Shown in pieces: positions 44,101-59,100 of a stretch of DNA of 64,000 nt. The position numbers were made by a program, and so were the translations under genes. The DNA is from Siphonodentalium dalli (Eukaryota; Mollusca; Scaphopoda; Gadilida; Siphonodentaliidae), in the NCBI GenBank assembly GCA_032622095.1, contig CP136064.1, positions 183,626,209-183,690,208 of the forward strand, written 5' to 3'. Below the pieces are notes generated by a model. That model made no database searches, was not told the origin of the DNA, and saw nothing but the letters and a program-made list of their open reading frames with translations. The stretch's first letter is position 1; each line of letters begins with the position of its first letter.

Positions 44101-47100
44101 AGGGAAATGTTCAGATAATATTAAAGTTCAACAAATGACCTGTACTTATTATCTGAACGGATAACTACTTATCAATGAGTATTTAGTATAGAAATGGTCA
44201 AATACACTAGAACTATGAAAACGAGAAAACAGCAGTGATGAGAAAAATTGATGGATGATTAAAACCAGACATTGACTCAGGCTCATATGGTCTCTGGCCT
44301 TGCTAAAACCAGCTTGAGAAATTAGAAGGTGAGGTTAGAAATTAGAATCAATATTTCTAAAAAGTGTCAGTCCAACATATCCTGAAATATTGCAAAGTTA
44401 CTTCAAAATAAATTTTCCACAATAAAATCAAGCAAACATTATTAAATTATTCAAGAGGACAGGTCATAGTGGTGGTCAGTTTGCCAGTTTATGCCTCCCC
44501 TATTTATGTTTTGCCAAAGCTGAAAAAATAAAAAGTGAACCCCAATTTACAAGCTGTATCAGCTTCAGGAGACAAGTCAAGAAAAGTAGGCATTACTTGT
44601 ATTTTCAGAAAGATCCTTTAGATTTTGAAATGGATGTGTTAAGAAGTAGTTTGAATATATTGACCATGAACATAAGCTAAATGTACTTCTGGCAAGATAT
44701 TATATGAGAATAAACAAATTTCAGATAAAAATGGAGAACTAAGTCTTTGAGATAATGTATCTGTAAAATTTAAATGGGAATGTTATCTTTGTGAGTGAAT
44801 AACAGAAGTTTTTTCTCCTGTTGGCAGGCAGGCATGAATAGTCCTTTGTATTAATAAATCTGACTGTAGACATATTGTTTGAGTTATATCAACTTGGAAG
44901 GGAGGTCTCCACCCACAAACAAAGCGTTCTTTCTTTCTCAGCCTACACAATCAATGACTGGCCTAAGCTTCTCGCCTACATGATGTAGACTCATAGTCTT
45001 CAAGTGTATATAGTTTCTCAAGTTGAAGCTTGTTGCTGATGCAGACATTTGGAGTATATCATGGGAACATTTAGGAATTATGAAAGGGGAGATGATTATC
45101 TCTAAGTGACTGTGAACCACCCACTGACTTAAGACAAGTCATAGTAGTGATAGATTAATTGATGTGGGCTGCTTGTTGGACACACCTACCCCAAGATGTC
45201 ACACCCACAACAGGGGGCCTTATTGGCTGGTACACATGGGGTTTTGTAGTGCCATTTGATCTGCATATCTGTTTCTGTCATTGATCTGTGACCAGGAGCA
45301 TAATTTTAGCACTTACTTATTTTATTATGTCCTGGTGTGCATGACTCTTATTGCAGACCTGTATCATGTTTCGACAAATCACTGTACCATATGTGATAGG
45401 ATCATGATATGGGGTGGTGAGGGGGGGGGGTGGGTAAAAATTATATTCGTTCTCTCCAGTTGCATTTATTTGTTCCTACATACTCTACACCGAATATTTA
45501 AACAGAAATTCTAAAAGCCAGGGAGCAAATTACTTTTGAAATTTTGATTAGCAAATAACCTCACAATGACATAATTAGATAGCATTTTTCTAAAATCATA
45601 TAAAATTCATACCAAATTGCATAGCTATAATCCAAATTTGGGTAGCAAATTGCGATGCGATACCAGTGAATTTTCTCTCTGCTAAAAGCCTATGGCTCAC
45701 AGCAGTAACAATTATGTTCCATCCCTGGCTTTGAAAAGTCAGATTAGTTGATGTTTGCTAGTTGTTGGCACACTCCACAGCCCAGCACAGGGATCCGAAT
45801 TTATGTGGATTGTGCGAATTTATGTGGCTTGTGCGAATTTATGTGGCTTGTGCGTCTTTGATAATATTGAGGCATTGTGATATTTATAGAAAAGAAATTT
45901 GAATTGGATGCAGCAAGGAAAGAAAATCAGACATTTCATGATTTTGAAAAAAAGAGTTCATGTTTTGATGTTGGAGTTAAAATTTCTCAGGCTTTATATT
46001 CCTAATTTATTATTTTTAATAATAATTTCGAAGGAAGAATTAGAGCAGGCCTTAAAATCCATCCATTTATGCAAGAATCAAAGGTGATTCACATGTTAGA
46101 GGGTAGAAGAATTAAAATCAAATCCTGATTATGCCACAAGTTGGTTGGGAGGGGGGTATGGTATATCACTTGTTCCATGTTAGAGGCAGTTTGAAGGGCA
46201 TACCTTGGGACAGTTTTGAAAAAAATTTACCCTCTCCCTGTTGCTTCATTGTACATGTATAGCTTTCAATTTTGAAAGATTTACTGTTGGCCAATTGAAA
46301 AAAATCACCCTATAACTATGATATGATGTCTTTATATAACAAAGCAGAGATACATGTATGTATGCGAGAATCAAACTTAATTCTCATGTTTCACTTTGCG
46401 AGAATCATTTGCGAGAAACAATTCTGATTCTCGTATGAATTTTAAGCCCTGCTAGGTGTGAGTAGTGAACCACGCACTGGCTTAGACAAGTCATAGTGGT
46501 GATACATTAACCCTACTAAATAATCACTGATGTGTAGCTCCCTTAGGAAAAGTTCAGATTATAAGTTAACTTATATAACTTATTATCTAAACATTTTCCA
46601 CCAATGAATATCAATTCGTCTGCACTTGTATTATCATTTTGTCTGGCTGTCATCTGCTCATATATCCTTAACATCCCTCCAAATGAATAATAAACCCTTC
46701 CAATGTATACTTATATAAATGAATGGGAAAATCCATTTAGTAAATAAAGGGTTAATTGATGGGACCTCATTGCTGGACACACCGTCAGCAAGATGTCACA
46801 CCCACAGTAGGATGTTTTAGGTGCAAGTGCAGTAATGCCCTAAATAGTCGACTCCTTAACCACAGCAGAATTATGGGTAATTTTTCAGGATTTAGTCGGA
46901 AATATGTCTTGTTGCCATTCGTTCGAAAGCTCTCACGGAGTGCTTTCTGATAAATGGCAATAAGCCATATTTCTGACTAAATCCTGAAAAATTACCCATA
47001 ATTCTGCCGTGGTTAAGAAGTCTATTATTTAGGGCATTACTGTACACTGGGGTGTTATTTGATCTATTCATTTTAGGTATCATATTTCTATAAATATAGG

Positions 47101-50100
47101 GAAAATTATATCTGATATCTTTTTAGAAGTTATAATCTCAAAGTAACTAAACGGATAATGCGTAGGTTTAGTAGCGGTCAAGCTCTTGAGCATCAAACTG
47201 TATAAACAGGAAACTGTTAGTGGGCTTTATGAGCTGTCCTTTTATTACTAAATATCCACAAGAGTACATTCGTGAGTACAAGAGTGCATTCGTTGAGTGT
47301 ATCATCCATGCATATGCAGAGAACATGTCTTTCAGATTATCGTTTCTGTTGTCTATTATATCCATCTAAGCCATACATAAAATTAATAAATGCACTCAGT
47401 GCAAGCGGGAGTCATTAATTTGCCTAAGTACGCCTCATGTGATGAGCTTTGATGGCAGGATGAGCGCTAATGCAATCTAGTGCCTGATGGGAGCAGTTGA
47501 TATGGTTTTCCTACCATCCCAAGATTAGGGGTAACTTAGTTTGTCTGTCTTTGCATAATCACTTCAGCAGAAACCCATGAAAAATAGCTCTTCTCTGTAG
47601 GTTTGTATTATGAAATGATGATAATGTAGTGAACTGACAGAAACACTTGTGAGAAATATAATGATATTTTGTAACTAGTGCTTATGATTTCTTAAGTTGT
47701 GGGATTGACTAAGCTGAGGCATAATGCCTGTTCTGTGATAGGTATTTAGTTTTGATATTTAGTTATATCCGAAAACCACAAAAATAAGTGGTAAATGGTA
47801 ATAATGTACACCCTTGTTCATGTTCCATCGCATGGCACCTGTTTTTGATTTGTCATACTAGATAAATTTAGATTTATGGTTTTACACATGATCTGGGTAA
47901 AAATTTCTGATTTTTGGCAAATTTTTTGCAGGCACTGACTCAGTATTAGTGTTCAGTGCTTCAATGTGCATGAACATATCTTCATTTCCCATAAAAATGG
48001 CCATGTATCAAAAGTAATAGCACATTGAGATGTCTCTGAATTCAGATCAAGCTTGTAAATTGGTCCTGAATAGTTTATTTGTCATAAAGCATATATACAC
48101 TGGCAGATTAAACAAAACTAATTCATAACAAATTAACTATGCATCCTGTCGCCAGGGTTGACATAGCCTTGTGTTTGGACTGTCTTCATGTCTACCCCAT
48201 TATTTCCAGAAATATACCTCGCCAGTGAGCATTCTGCTGGGAATTGCATGCATTTTCAAAATTCACATTTTTAAATTGGGTGATTGGCATGAATTGGTTT
48301 TGTACCGTGCTGTTTGGGACTTTGTGTAGTACAAAATGGGAGATGCAGGATTCTGCTTAACCGAGGGATGCTCGAGAAATGTATAAAGCAGATGACAGAC
48401 AGATGAACAGACAATACAGAAGGATTCCTAGTCTCTGGCAGAAAATTAAGAAATGAATATTCGTGAACAAAAAGGAAGAACTTATATAATTTTTGCTTTG
48501 CCTTTGACAAAAAGCATGCCCTCTTCTGGAGTTATTCCCCTTTTTGCACTTGATTTACATTTGTTTGGTTCACAAATAAACTCCTTCAGTTGATCTCAAG
48601 AAACAGAATGTGATAACAGACAACTCCCTGTTATAAAAGGTGAACAGTGAGACTTCTGGCATTAGCACCAAGGCCTCCCAGCAATACTGTTGATTCATGT
48701 GCTTTTCTGTAAAGTAAACCAATGTTTGAGTTCTCTGTGCTGGAACAGCGTGCAAGAGCTCAAGTATCTCAGTCCCTGAGTACCCTCTGAATGATGGTAG
48801 ATGACCCACATCTTCATATCTTTGTATATCTTTGAGCTAAGAATAAACTTAGATAACCCAGATTCCGAGAATGGACCTCTTTTCTGAGTGGCTGGTAATT
48901 TGGTGAAGTATGATTAGGTCACTGAAAAAAATCAAATTGCCTGTCTGTTTATTATCTTGAGATACAGTGTGGGATCATCTGCTTCTCAATAGTTCTCCCG
49001 GCTGTTGAGTCTGCATCCATCAACAATTCTCTAAAGAAGCATGTACAGTAATGCCCTAAATAACTGAGAGCTTTCCGATGAATGGCAACAAGCCATATTT
49101 CTGACAAAATCCTGAAAAATTACCCATAATTCTGCTGTGGTTAAGGAGTCGATTATATAGGGAATTACTGTAGACATCATTTTCCAGAATCACAATAATT
49201 AAAACCCTTTCATGACTGGAGCTTCACTGGGGCAGCATTAAAGAACCTGTGCCAATGCATTCTCTTATAAGAGAATGCACTGGCTTACAAGGTCAAGGTA
49301 AATATTGTTAGGCCAATGTATTCTCTTATATATACAAGGCTCCCTGTGGGAGACTCATATATATAAGAGAATGCAATGGCACAGGGTTTTCGCAAAATTT
49401 CAGGATGCTCCAGTCATGGAAGTGTTAAGACATATTGGACTGATATTTGTTGTGTAAAATTACAATAGGTGAATAAGGTATTTTCAAATGTTCAAGTGAG
49501 ATCCTTGGTCAGTTAGCCTTTTAAGAGTTCAGTCTGACGGCTAATTCTTTTGTTTTCCCAAAGAATGCAGTGAAAACTCCTAAAACAATGAAACAATCAG
49601 GCCTATGACTCATACCTGTACGTATTTGGTATGGATGGTCCTTGGGTAATTTTATTGAGATTCGTATTTATTGAATTTGCCCGCCTAATCAGATATGAAC
49701 TTGGCAATTGTTCTCAACTATTTTCCTTGTGGCGATTTCGAATCGAATTGAATACTCGAAGCTTCGCAGGCCCCTATTTATTATCCGAATATTTCCAAAG
49801 GGAACTACTCATCAATGAGTATTCCATATCGAAAGGGTTAAGTGTTGGATGGTAACCTGATTTGTGTGCCTGGTGCAGTTTGTCAATTGCTTATTGGGAG
49901 TCAGTAGATCATGCCATAAATCTCTACTCTGGCTAACGCCTGCAGGGATCATATTCCACCAGTACAAAACCTGGGAACTTTTTGAATATTCTGACCCGTG
50001 TTGACAGGGAACTTTATAACATTCAACAAACAATTGTAAGGCAGGGAATATATCTCAATCTAATATATCTCAATAATCTACTTCACATTAGGGGGTGGTC

Positions 50101-53100
50101 CCAGCTCCAGACTGCATGCTTTTGTGTGACTTTAACAGTTTTGTGAGCCGATATAGCAATAAAATTGAATTATATACCCATGAGAAATTCCATAATTGTA
50201 AACGACAGCAAAGCAAAATCACTCACAAGGTCACTTAAATTGTGCACTTTCGAGTTGACCTACACTTACAGTGAAGTAAATTATTAAGGAACAGGTAATA
50301 ACTAAGAAATATATTCCTCTCATTATTTTTTCGATTTTATAAGGTTCCCTGTCAAAACTTCAAAATGTTCTCTGGTCTGGTGTTGTACTGGTGGAATATG
50401 ATCTCTATGTGCATTAATAGCCAGAGTAGAGATTCATGGCATGATCTAGGGGGTCAGTGGTTCACGCATGTCTACAGTAATGCCCTAAATAATTGACTCC
50501 TTAACCACAGCAGAATTATGGGTAATTTTTCAGGATTTAGTCGGAAATATGACTTGTTGCCATTCATCGGAAATCTCTCGGGGAGACCTTTCCGATGAAT
50601 GGCAACAAGCCATATTTCCGAATAAATCCTGAAAAATTACCCATAATTCTGCTGTGGTTAAGGAGTCGATTATTTAGGGCATTACTGTAGTGGAGTTATT
50701 TCTCAGTGAAATTAACCATCTGAGCTGTCTGTCTTTTACTCCTAGCTTAAAACTCTTTCAGTGCCAGGCTTATTTTGTAGGTTTAGTGCCAGGGAATCTT
50801 ACATTTTTCATGGGCATCAAAATTATTACTATGAATACTTCGTGATAGTTTTGAGTTATAACATGCCCCTAAGGACTTATCCAGTTTGTTTTTAAATTCG
50901 CTATAGCATGCTTATTAAAGAATACCCACACACAAAAAAAATCTAAAAAAAAAAAAAAAAACATCTTTTTTTAGGGCACACTAACAGACCATAAATTAGG
51001 GCCGATGAGATCGGCCCCTGGCACTGAAAGAGTTAAACTGATATGGCAAGGAGTAATTGAAGTGTAGGCATTGAATGGAGTATAAACTCCAGGGAATATC
51101 TCCATTACCCAGAATTCTGAAACTGGTCTAGTTCTTTTAATTTGGTAAATCTTCATCAGGACCCATTTGCTGTGTGGGATGAGTTAGTAGTTGATTCGTT
51201 TCCAGCCTTCTACTGGGTAGGATGGACTGACTGCATTTTGCAGGTCTCTTCACCATCAGATAGTTATGGATAGGGTCTGCCTTTTATACACTGGGTATGT
51301 GAGGCATTGGTTTGATTGGTCGATTCTCTTTAGTCAAAAGGTTATAGGTCAAAGGTGTCAAAAAATATAATCCCAATTGAATTTGCGGGTAATTATTAGT
51401 TCTTTAATAGATCACTGATTTTGTTCAGTTAAGATCCAGTGAGTATTTGCGTTGTCAGCAGATTGGCCTGGGTTTGCCTAACCTATATACTCTCTATCAT
51501 TGAGATCTGGCCACATGTCTCATCAACACCAAAACAAGTGGACATTTTCAACCCCAAACTATAACTCTTGGGGAGAAACAAGACGGCCTTCCAACCGATT
51601 CTTCTCTGCAATTGAAGTGTACTTATTGCTCTATAACATATAGGTATAACATACTGATTGGCATCGTCTTACTCAAGAACTTAAGTACTGGACTAAAACT
51701 ACCAGCCAAACGGTGCAATAAATGTTCCTCATATCTCAGATTATACTGGATTGTGTGCATAATTCATGGGATTGGCAGAAGAATTTCTACATCAAAGCCA
51801 GCCCTCATCTGGTCAGCACATGTAAAACATGGAGCCTGATTCAGTGAAATGAGAGGAAATGCATCTCATATCAAAACAACCTGCTCCAGTCATCTGAGGT
51901 TAAGTTATTTTATTGGAGACTTCAGTGCCTTGAAGCTATACATTTCTATTGCTACAGAAAGATGTTTCCTGCTGGTTCATGTTAAGACTTAATGCCTCTT
52001 TAATTGTAAAAGACAAGATATATAGCTTCTGGGAATCTTATTTGATGTCTTAGTATTTTTACAGTCTGGTGTGGGTGAGCCATCAATTTAATGTGACAGT
52101 TTTTATCTGCATCTGGTGCTGCCTGGTGGGCATATTAAAGGAAACTATGGTTCTTCAGGTTTTATATGGCATCTCCAAAAACTTAAAATTGCCACACATT
52201 TATCTTCAGATAAACTCTTTTCTTTGAATATACATAGACTCTTTACAGTATGAATGATATACTCTGTGAGGAGCGAACTTGTGGATGTAATTTGAGGTAT
52301 TATTGGTATTTGAATGTCTAAAGCAATTCAATTTCATAGCTTTGAACTCCTAGAGCTCTTTGTAGCATGTTTTTGAGCGGAAAAGATATTTCTAAAAACT
52401 AAATTTTATCGAGCTTTTGTTGAAACTTTATGAAGATAACAAAAACCCGAAGTTGATCTTGTTATCTAGTACACTCATATGGTTATTAGTTTAAACCGAG
52501 TCCTTTAATTCAGTGACTTGGGAGACATCTTCTCTCTAAAATGTGCCACTTCTCCTTACTTTTGACCCAGGGAAAAGTACCTTATTTCTCATATACCAAC
52601 CAGTATGTATATGTCCCAACAGCATAATCAAAGTCTATTTTCTGATTATAGTGGTGCTCTTTAATACACACAATATGGTTTTATAAATGGGCTCTTAATT
52701 CTGCTGCTTGATACTTATTGGATCATAGAAGGATGATGTTGGACTTCAGCCATTGTCTCATCTCCTAATAACAAAACAGGGAGAAGTGACATCTCCAAAT
52801 TTGAATCATCTTGGCTGGTCCCTGCGTTTTGTTAAGAAATTAGTTTTTTTTGTCAGGAAGACAGAAAGTATTGGATGGTATATTTCCAACCAAAATAAAT
52901 AAGCTATTTTTTGCAGCTGTAGCTTTGTAGACCATTTTTCTCACAGGGACACATATGATCTAATTGAAACCCCTTTATCGCGTACCGGAAATTATAAGAT
53001 GCTGGGGAAGCTTATTTACGAATACAACCGGAAATCCTCGGCTGTTGTCGGTGAATGCATCATCCAAAATGGCAGGTTGGAAAATAATGTTCGGGACCCA

Positions 53101-56100
53101 AACATAAATATTTTGTTGTAATTTTCATGACTTGAATGCGTCTTTATGGGACATATATTGGTGGTAGAAAGGTAGTTTGGATATTTATCTACCTATTTTG
53201 ATACCGGGAAAATTTCAAAAGCGAATATTATTTTGTGTATTTTGGAGCGCAAACAGCCATATGGCTTTAATTTTTTTAATATTTGCTAAATCTTACTGTT
53301 ATCAACACTGAAATAAGTCACCTACGCGCAACTTCAAGTCAAGTGTTTTAGAGACTTTCTCATGCACAGATTCTTCTAGAATGCAATACACAAGGATGAT
53401 GAAAAAGATACCTTTCATATATACTAGTGCCAACTCTACATTCTAATTAGTCTATTATCTTTGCTAATGAGATTATCATAACGATTTTTCTCAGGTCAAA
53501 GTCATCCTTTGATGAATCCAACAGAAGCTTTTATTTTTTCATACAGACTAAGATTTTTATCTGTACTCATTGCTCTCTGGAATTTTCTAGAATGTCTGAA
53601 CAGTTGATATCTGCCTTGGCTATATCATTAGCCTATGGTGTATAGGCAGACAGAATTATTCTATTAATCTGTTAGAAAATAATTCTGTCCACATGTGTCC
53701 CATGTGTGCTGGGACTGTATAGCCCTGTTACATCACCAACCCTACACTATTTAAACACACACAGGAGGTGCATAGTTACTCTATATAAATCTGAACCACC
53801 TGTCTGACTCAGTGTACATTGTTACCTGTACTATTTGTCATGGAGATCACAGGAAAAATTTCATTAAAGTGGCCAGGGACGTGGGTGTAATCAGTAATCA
53901 TGGTGTATCAACTCACCACCATTCCCCCTCCACCTTCCACCACCCAGATTGTCAAAATTTAAAATTTTGAGCAGTCAGCAACTAGTTTTTTAGAATATAA
54001 GCCATCTCAATGACACCATAAATGGGCATCGATCATTTGAACCTTTGTATAATTTATCTGCAATTGGGAAGAGCAGGTATCAAAACATACAGAGAAAACC
54101 TCTAATCATTTTTTTTCAATATCCTGCTTTAAAAACGTGGATTATCAGTTGCTACATCCAAACCATTGTGCATCCCAAATTTGGCCACTGACACTGGTCA
54201 GCATTTTTTGTCCTGACTCCTGATGTTGGCCTGAAGCTTGTGCCATACTAATAGGTTCAGTACCAATGTCAATAACAGCTGGACATTCATGCCATAGGTT
54301 CCATTCCTGGCATGGCTACAAAATTTATAATTAACCCTTTCATGACAGGAGCTTCCCTGGTGCAACATTAACCCTTTGAACCCTGGCTCCCCACAACGAT
54401 CGACACCCTGACCCTGGGCTCCCAGTGGTATTTTTTATATTGTGGCCAGTGTTTAGATGTATGGTGTCAATGTTCAAGTGGTGTCACATTTCTGAAACTT
54501 TAGATGTATGTTCCCCATGGACCACTGATTATTTTACGATCTGGTTACATTGCCACATGGTCACTCCCTGGTAATGGTTGCTAGGCATCTACCCGATATT
54601 GAAAGTAAAATACAATTATAGCTTTTACGGTCGTAATTCAGTCCAAGGAAATGGCATTTTTGATGCAGTCAACACCCTATTGTGAAATTTGAGATATATC
54701 TGGCCAGAAGTGTGATCCTAACTTGTATTTAAGGGTAGCAACGGTTGCTAAGCAAATACCCCAAAATGATCGAATGACACCATTTCCCTGTGAATCCAAT
54801 TGTATTATGCCCAATTTAGACATTCGTGGCATGCACATGCTGATGGTTATGTTCAAATGGTGCTACAGGTCTGAAATTTTACAGGTATGTTCCCATGGGC
54901 CACTGTGTATTTTTTTTAGAACGGTATACTTTGCCACACGATCACTCCCTGGTAACGGTTTCTAAGCAACTACCCGGGACTGAAAGTATAATGCAATTAT
55001 AGCTTATAGAGTCGTATAATTCCGCGCTAAGAAACAGCATTTTCTATGCAGTCAATACCCTATTGTGAAACTGGAGATACATCAGGTCAGAAGATTGAAC
55101 CTACATGTTTGTATTTAACGGTATCAATGGTTGCTAAGCATATAGCCCAAGTGATCGAATGACACCACTTCCCTGTGCATTCAATGGCATTACGTCCCAT
55201 TTTAGACATCGCATATAGGGCACGGTGTTGCATGGTCATGTTCAAATGGTGCCACGAGTCTTAAACTTTACATAATTGCTCAATAATGCACGATTTGACC
55301 ACGTGTTTGTAATGTGCACACGCAAGTAGATCGGACTAGCTGGTATTGTGACCATGCAACCCATTGCCACAGTACTACTCTGGTGCAATGTCAAAACGTG
55401 CAGCTGTATAAGGCAAATTTATGTACTATGGAGATCCTTGATGTGATTGTATCATTTCACAAAAATCCATACATTAATCATTTTATCCTATGCGCATGCG
55501 CGAAACAAATCGACTCAAATAAGAAACTGCGTGCGCCTTCCTCACATATGACAGAACACTGATTATGTATGCAATACTAATTTAAACCAAAAATAGTGAT
55601 CGAAATGGTGTCTTTATAAGTGGATATACCAATGGTTATAACATGTATACACATGCTACATATAGGTTTATGGTGTCACTGAATGCTGCTGGCCGCTTTT
55701 GCGGCCAGTCAGGTTCAAAGGGTTAAAGACCCTGTGCCAATGCATTATCTTATATATGCGAGTCGACCATAGGTCACCTCGCATATTTAAGAGAATGCAT
55801 TGGCCTGACAATTTATCAATTTTATTTACATTCTTTAACATGGCACAGGGTTTTCGCAAAATATCAGGAAGCTCCCATCAATAAAGTCTTAAAGATGGTG
55901 TATCTCTTCGCTGAACTTTCTGTATAGATTTGGGGGTATAAAAATAGTAATTTTGAGTTAGAGAAAACAGGAGCTTCTGTCACTAGGAAATAAGTGTTTT
56001 CTTCAATTATTTACGACGAACCGATACAGAAAATGTGTTGTTTTTTTTAGAACAGTACAGCTTTTTTAATTAGAAATCTTTTTTTAAAAACACTTTAGTA

Positions 56101-59100
56101 ATAGTCGAAGCATGCCAAAAAGGGGTTCCAAAGAAATGTTATTGTTGGAAGAGTTACCCAGAACAGATTGAGCATCTTTAAGAGTTTTGTAAGTTTAGTA
56201 AGGAGTGCCTTTCTTTACTAAATGGATTCTTCCACCCAGTATACAGTATACATTTGAATTGTCTATCATTTATTTGATGATGTGTCCAGGAAAAATGAGC
56301 AGACAACATACATACGAATGGAAAAGTGCAGAAGGATTTCGTTGAACTTTAATATTATCTTAACATTTGCAAAGGGAACTACTGGTCAATAAATATTTAG
56401 TATAGAAAGGGTTAAGATGGCAGGTGGTCCATAAAGGATGTGAATTCAGTGTTGCTAAGAATAGTAACCAAGAGTCAAGAGATGCAGACATTTTACAGAA
56501 AGTCGCTGACTATGCAAGCGGTTATGACTCCTACACCCTCCAGAGAGCTTTGAATGGCACATGAAATTGGTTTGTACTCATGCTAACCACAGAAGTCTGT
56601 TCGCGTGGGAGCCTCTCAGGAAAACCATCCTCTGGGATGATAGAAACATACATCCTATGTCTGTGGAGTTGATTGCACATAAAAAAAACTCTCTTCACAG
56701 ATCATAGAAATATATCTGATGTGAGTTACAGTGGGTAATTCTAAACTCTTTGATGAGGTGTGAGAAACCTATATATTTCTTCAATGCACCAGTCCATACA
56801 CCGATAATAGAGTGTTTACCATGAGTTATTGCTTAACTAGTATATATATGTGAAAGTCAGCACATTTCTCCGTAAAAATTTGATTCCACTACTTCGACAG
56901 CCAGTTTCTGCATTTGACAAAATATAGAGCTGACAGTGAATATTAACAACATCTCATCAATTCCTTTGTCCTGCATTGAACATTTATTAACTGATACTCA
57001 CAAATCTGGAAATAGTTTGTCTGTCATTTGGAGAATGAGGTCCCCAGTCGGTGAATTTAGTGATCTGGGAACCTCATTCTGCTTAATAGGCCTCAACTGC
57101 TATGGGGAGACATATGATCAGATTGAAGTTCGCCAGTTGAAGTTGGTGAGGTTCACCCATTGGTCACCTAGATTATGCATTTTTAATATCTTCTGCAAAT
57201 TAGGGGATATAGAAACTGAACAGAAAGGAAGAAGTAAATAAATAATGTTAATTTGAGACTATAGATACTTCACAGAATACGAGGCCTAAGCAGAATGAGG
57301 TCCCCAGAGTGTGAATTTGTTGATGCTGGCCCACTGTGGGGTAACATCACTAAATTTACCCATCACTATCAGGGATCTCATTATGCAAATGTCAGACACA
57401 ATATTTCAAGGCTTGGATACTAATGTTAATTATACACCCCCCCCCCCTTTTCAAAGAAAAATGGAGGGTATACTGGATGGACTTTGTCCATCTGTCTGTC
57501 TGTCAGTCTGGACATACATGTATGTCTCAGCCACGGGTTATCGGATGTAAATGATATTTGGTGTAGATGTTCTGCATTATGGCTGCTTTCATAAGAGGGG
57601 CAAATGACATTTTTAGCATTTTCCATTCTTAATGAGAAATTTTGAATTGAAATTCACTATCAGGAGTGCTTCCAAAGGAGTGCCCAATGACATTGTTTTA
57701 AATTTGGGTTCCATCCTGCTCATGTTTCAATTTGGCACCATGGTGGTATGCAGCACCCAAGGTGTAACCTCTTGTAATATTTCCAATGGCAAAACTCCCA
57801 TTCAAAGTAGGATCATCCCTTGTCGTTAATTTCTGGAGTTTAGTCTTTCGGCCATGAAATGTCATCCAAGACCTCAAAGCTACATACCTTACTCGTATTT
57901 AAACTGTTCGTCAAAGATTTGGATTTGAAGAGAGTTTCTGTTCTTAATCGTTCCCCAAGTTGTATGTGTATAATATAAAACACAATCTTGACGGATTTAC
58001 ATAATGTAAAACTGCATCATCAATTTGTTATGAAGGTGGGGGTGTTTTATTTCCTCCAAATAATTATCCTGATATTGAAATAGTTTTAGACGATCATCGA
58101 AATGAACTTGAAAGAAGTAAAGCCACAACAACGTAGGCAGCTGACTTCAGAAAAAAATCAACACTTTGTTGGGGTTAGTGTTGACATACATGTAACTAAT
58201 AGGCTGTTGGTCACAGTGTCACATCAGGGTTAATAGGGGTTGGCGTGCTTGGTGTATTTCAACACATATGATGTTATCATGATACACCCGAGTAATGGTT
58301 TTAGTGAGGGTTGCCAGCATGCAATTAAATATAGGCATAAACAAACAGGCCTAATTGTCTACATAATGTATGTAATTAATCTGATCAGCATATAGCCCTG
58401 TGGTTTTGTATAAACTCAGGAGTCTTAAGTCTTTTTCACTCAAGTTTTAATTTCCCACACGAAAAATAGTACTTTTAAATTTAAATAAGAGTAAATTTAA
58501 AAGTACTTAAAGGTATGTAAGGTGGTAAAACCCCATCTACCACAGGATGTACAATAAACCCTACACACCAAATCAGTGTACCTGGTACCTCTTCACAGCT
58601 GGCTAAAAATCATTCTCCTCAATGCAGTTGACAGTTGCAACAAACTATATATTAAAGCCTTTAAATAGTGTGTCTGTCAGTTGCAGAATGAGGTCCCCCC
58701 AGAGGGTGAATTTAGTGATGCAGCGGCTTTCAAGGCTTCTCAAATTAACATTGTTTTTAGTTACTTTTTCCCTTCTGTTCAGTTTCTATATTCCCTAATT
58801 TGCATAAGATAATAATGCATAATTGAGGTGACTAATGTGTGAACATCATCACCTTCAACTGGGGAATCTGATCCTAGGTCTCCCATAACAGTTAAGGCCT
58901 CAGCAGAATGAGTTGCAGAATGAGGTCCCCCAGAGGGTGAATTTAGTGATGCAGCGGGCTTTCGAGGCTTCTCAAATTAACATTGTTTTAGTTACGTTTT
59001 CCCTTCTGTTCAGTTTCTATATCCCCTAATTTGCATAAGATAATAATGCATAATTGAGGTGACTAATGTGTGAACATCAACTTCAACTGGGGAATCTGAT

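Noticed and set aside
45540-45720. Possible exon in AT-rich intron 2
   Set aside because: No splice-bounded open frame with Gly-X-Y or other protein features; it resembles generic repeat DNA.
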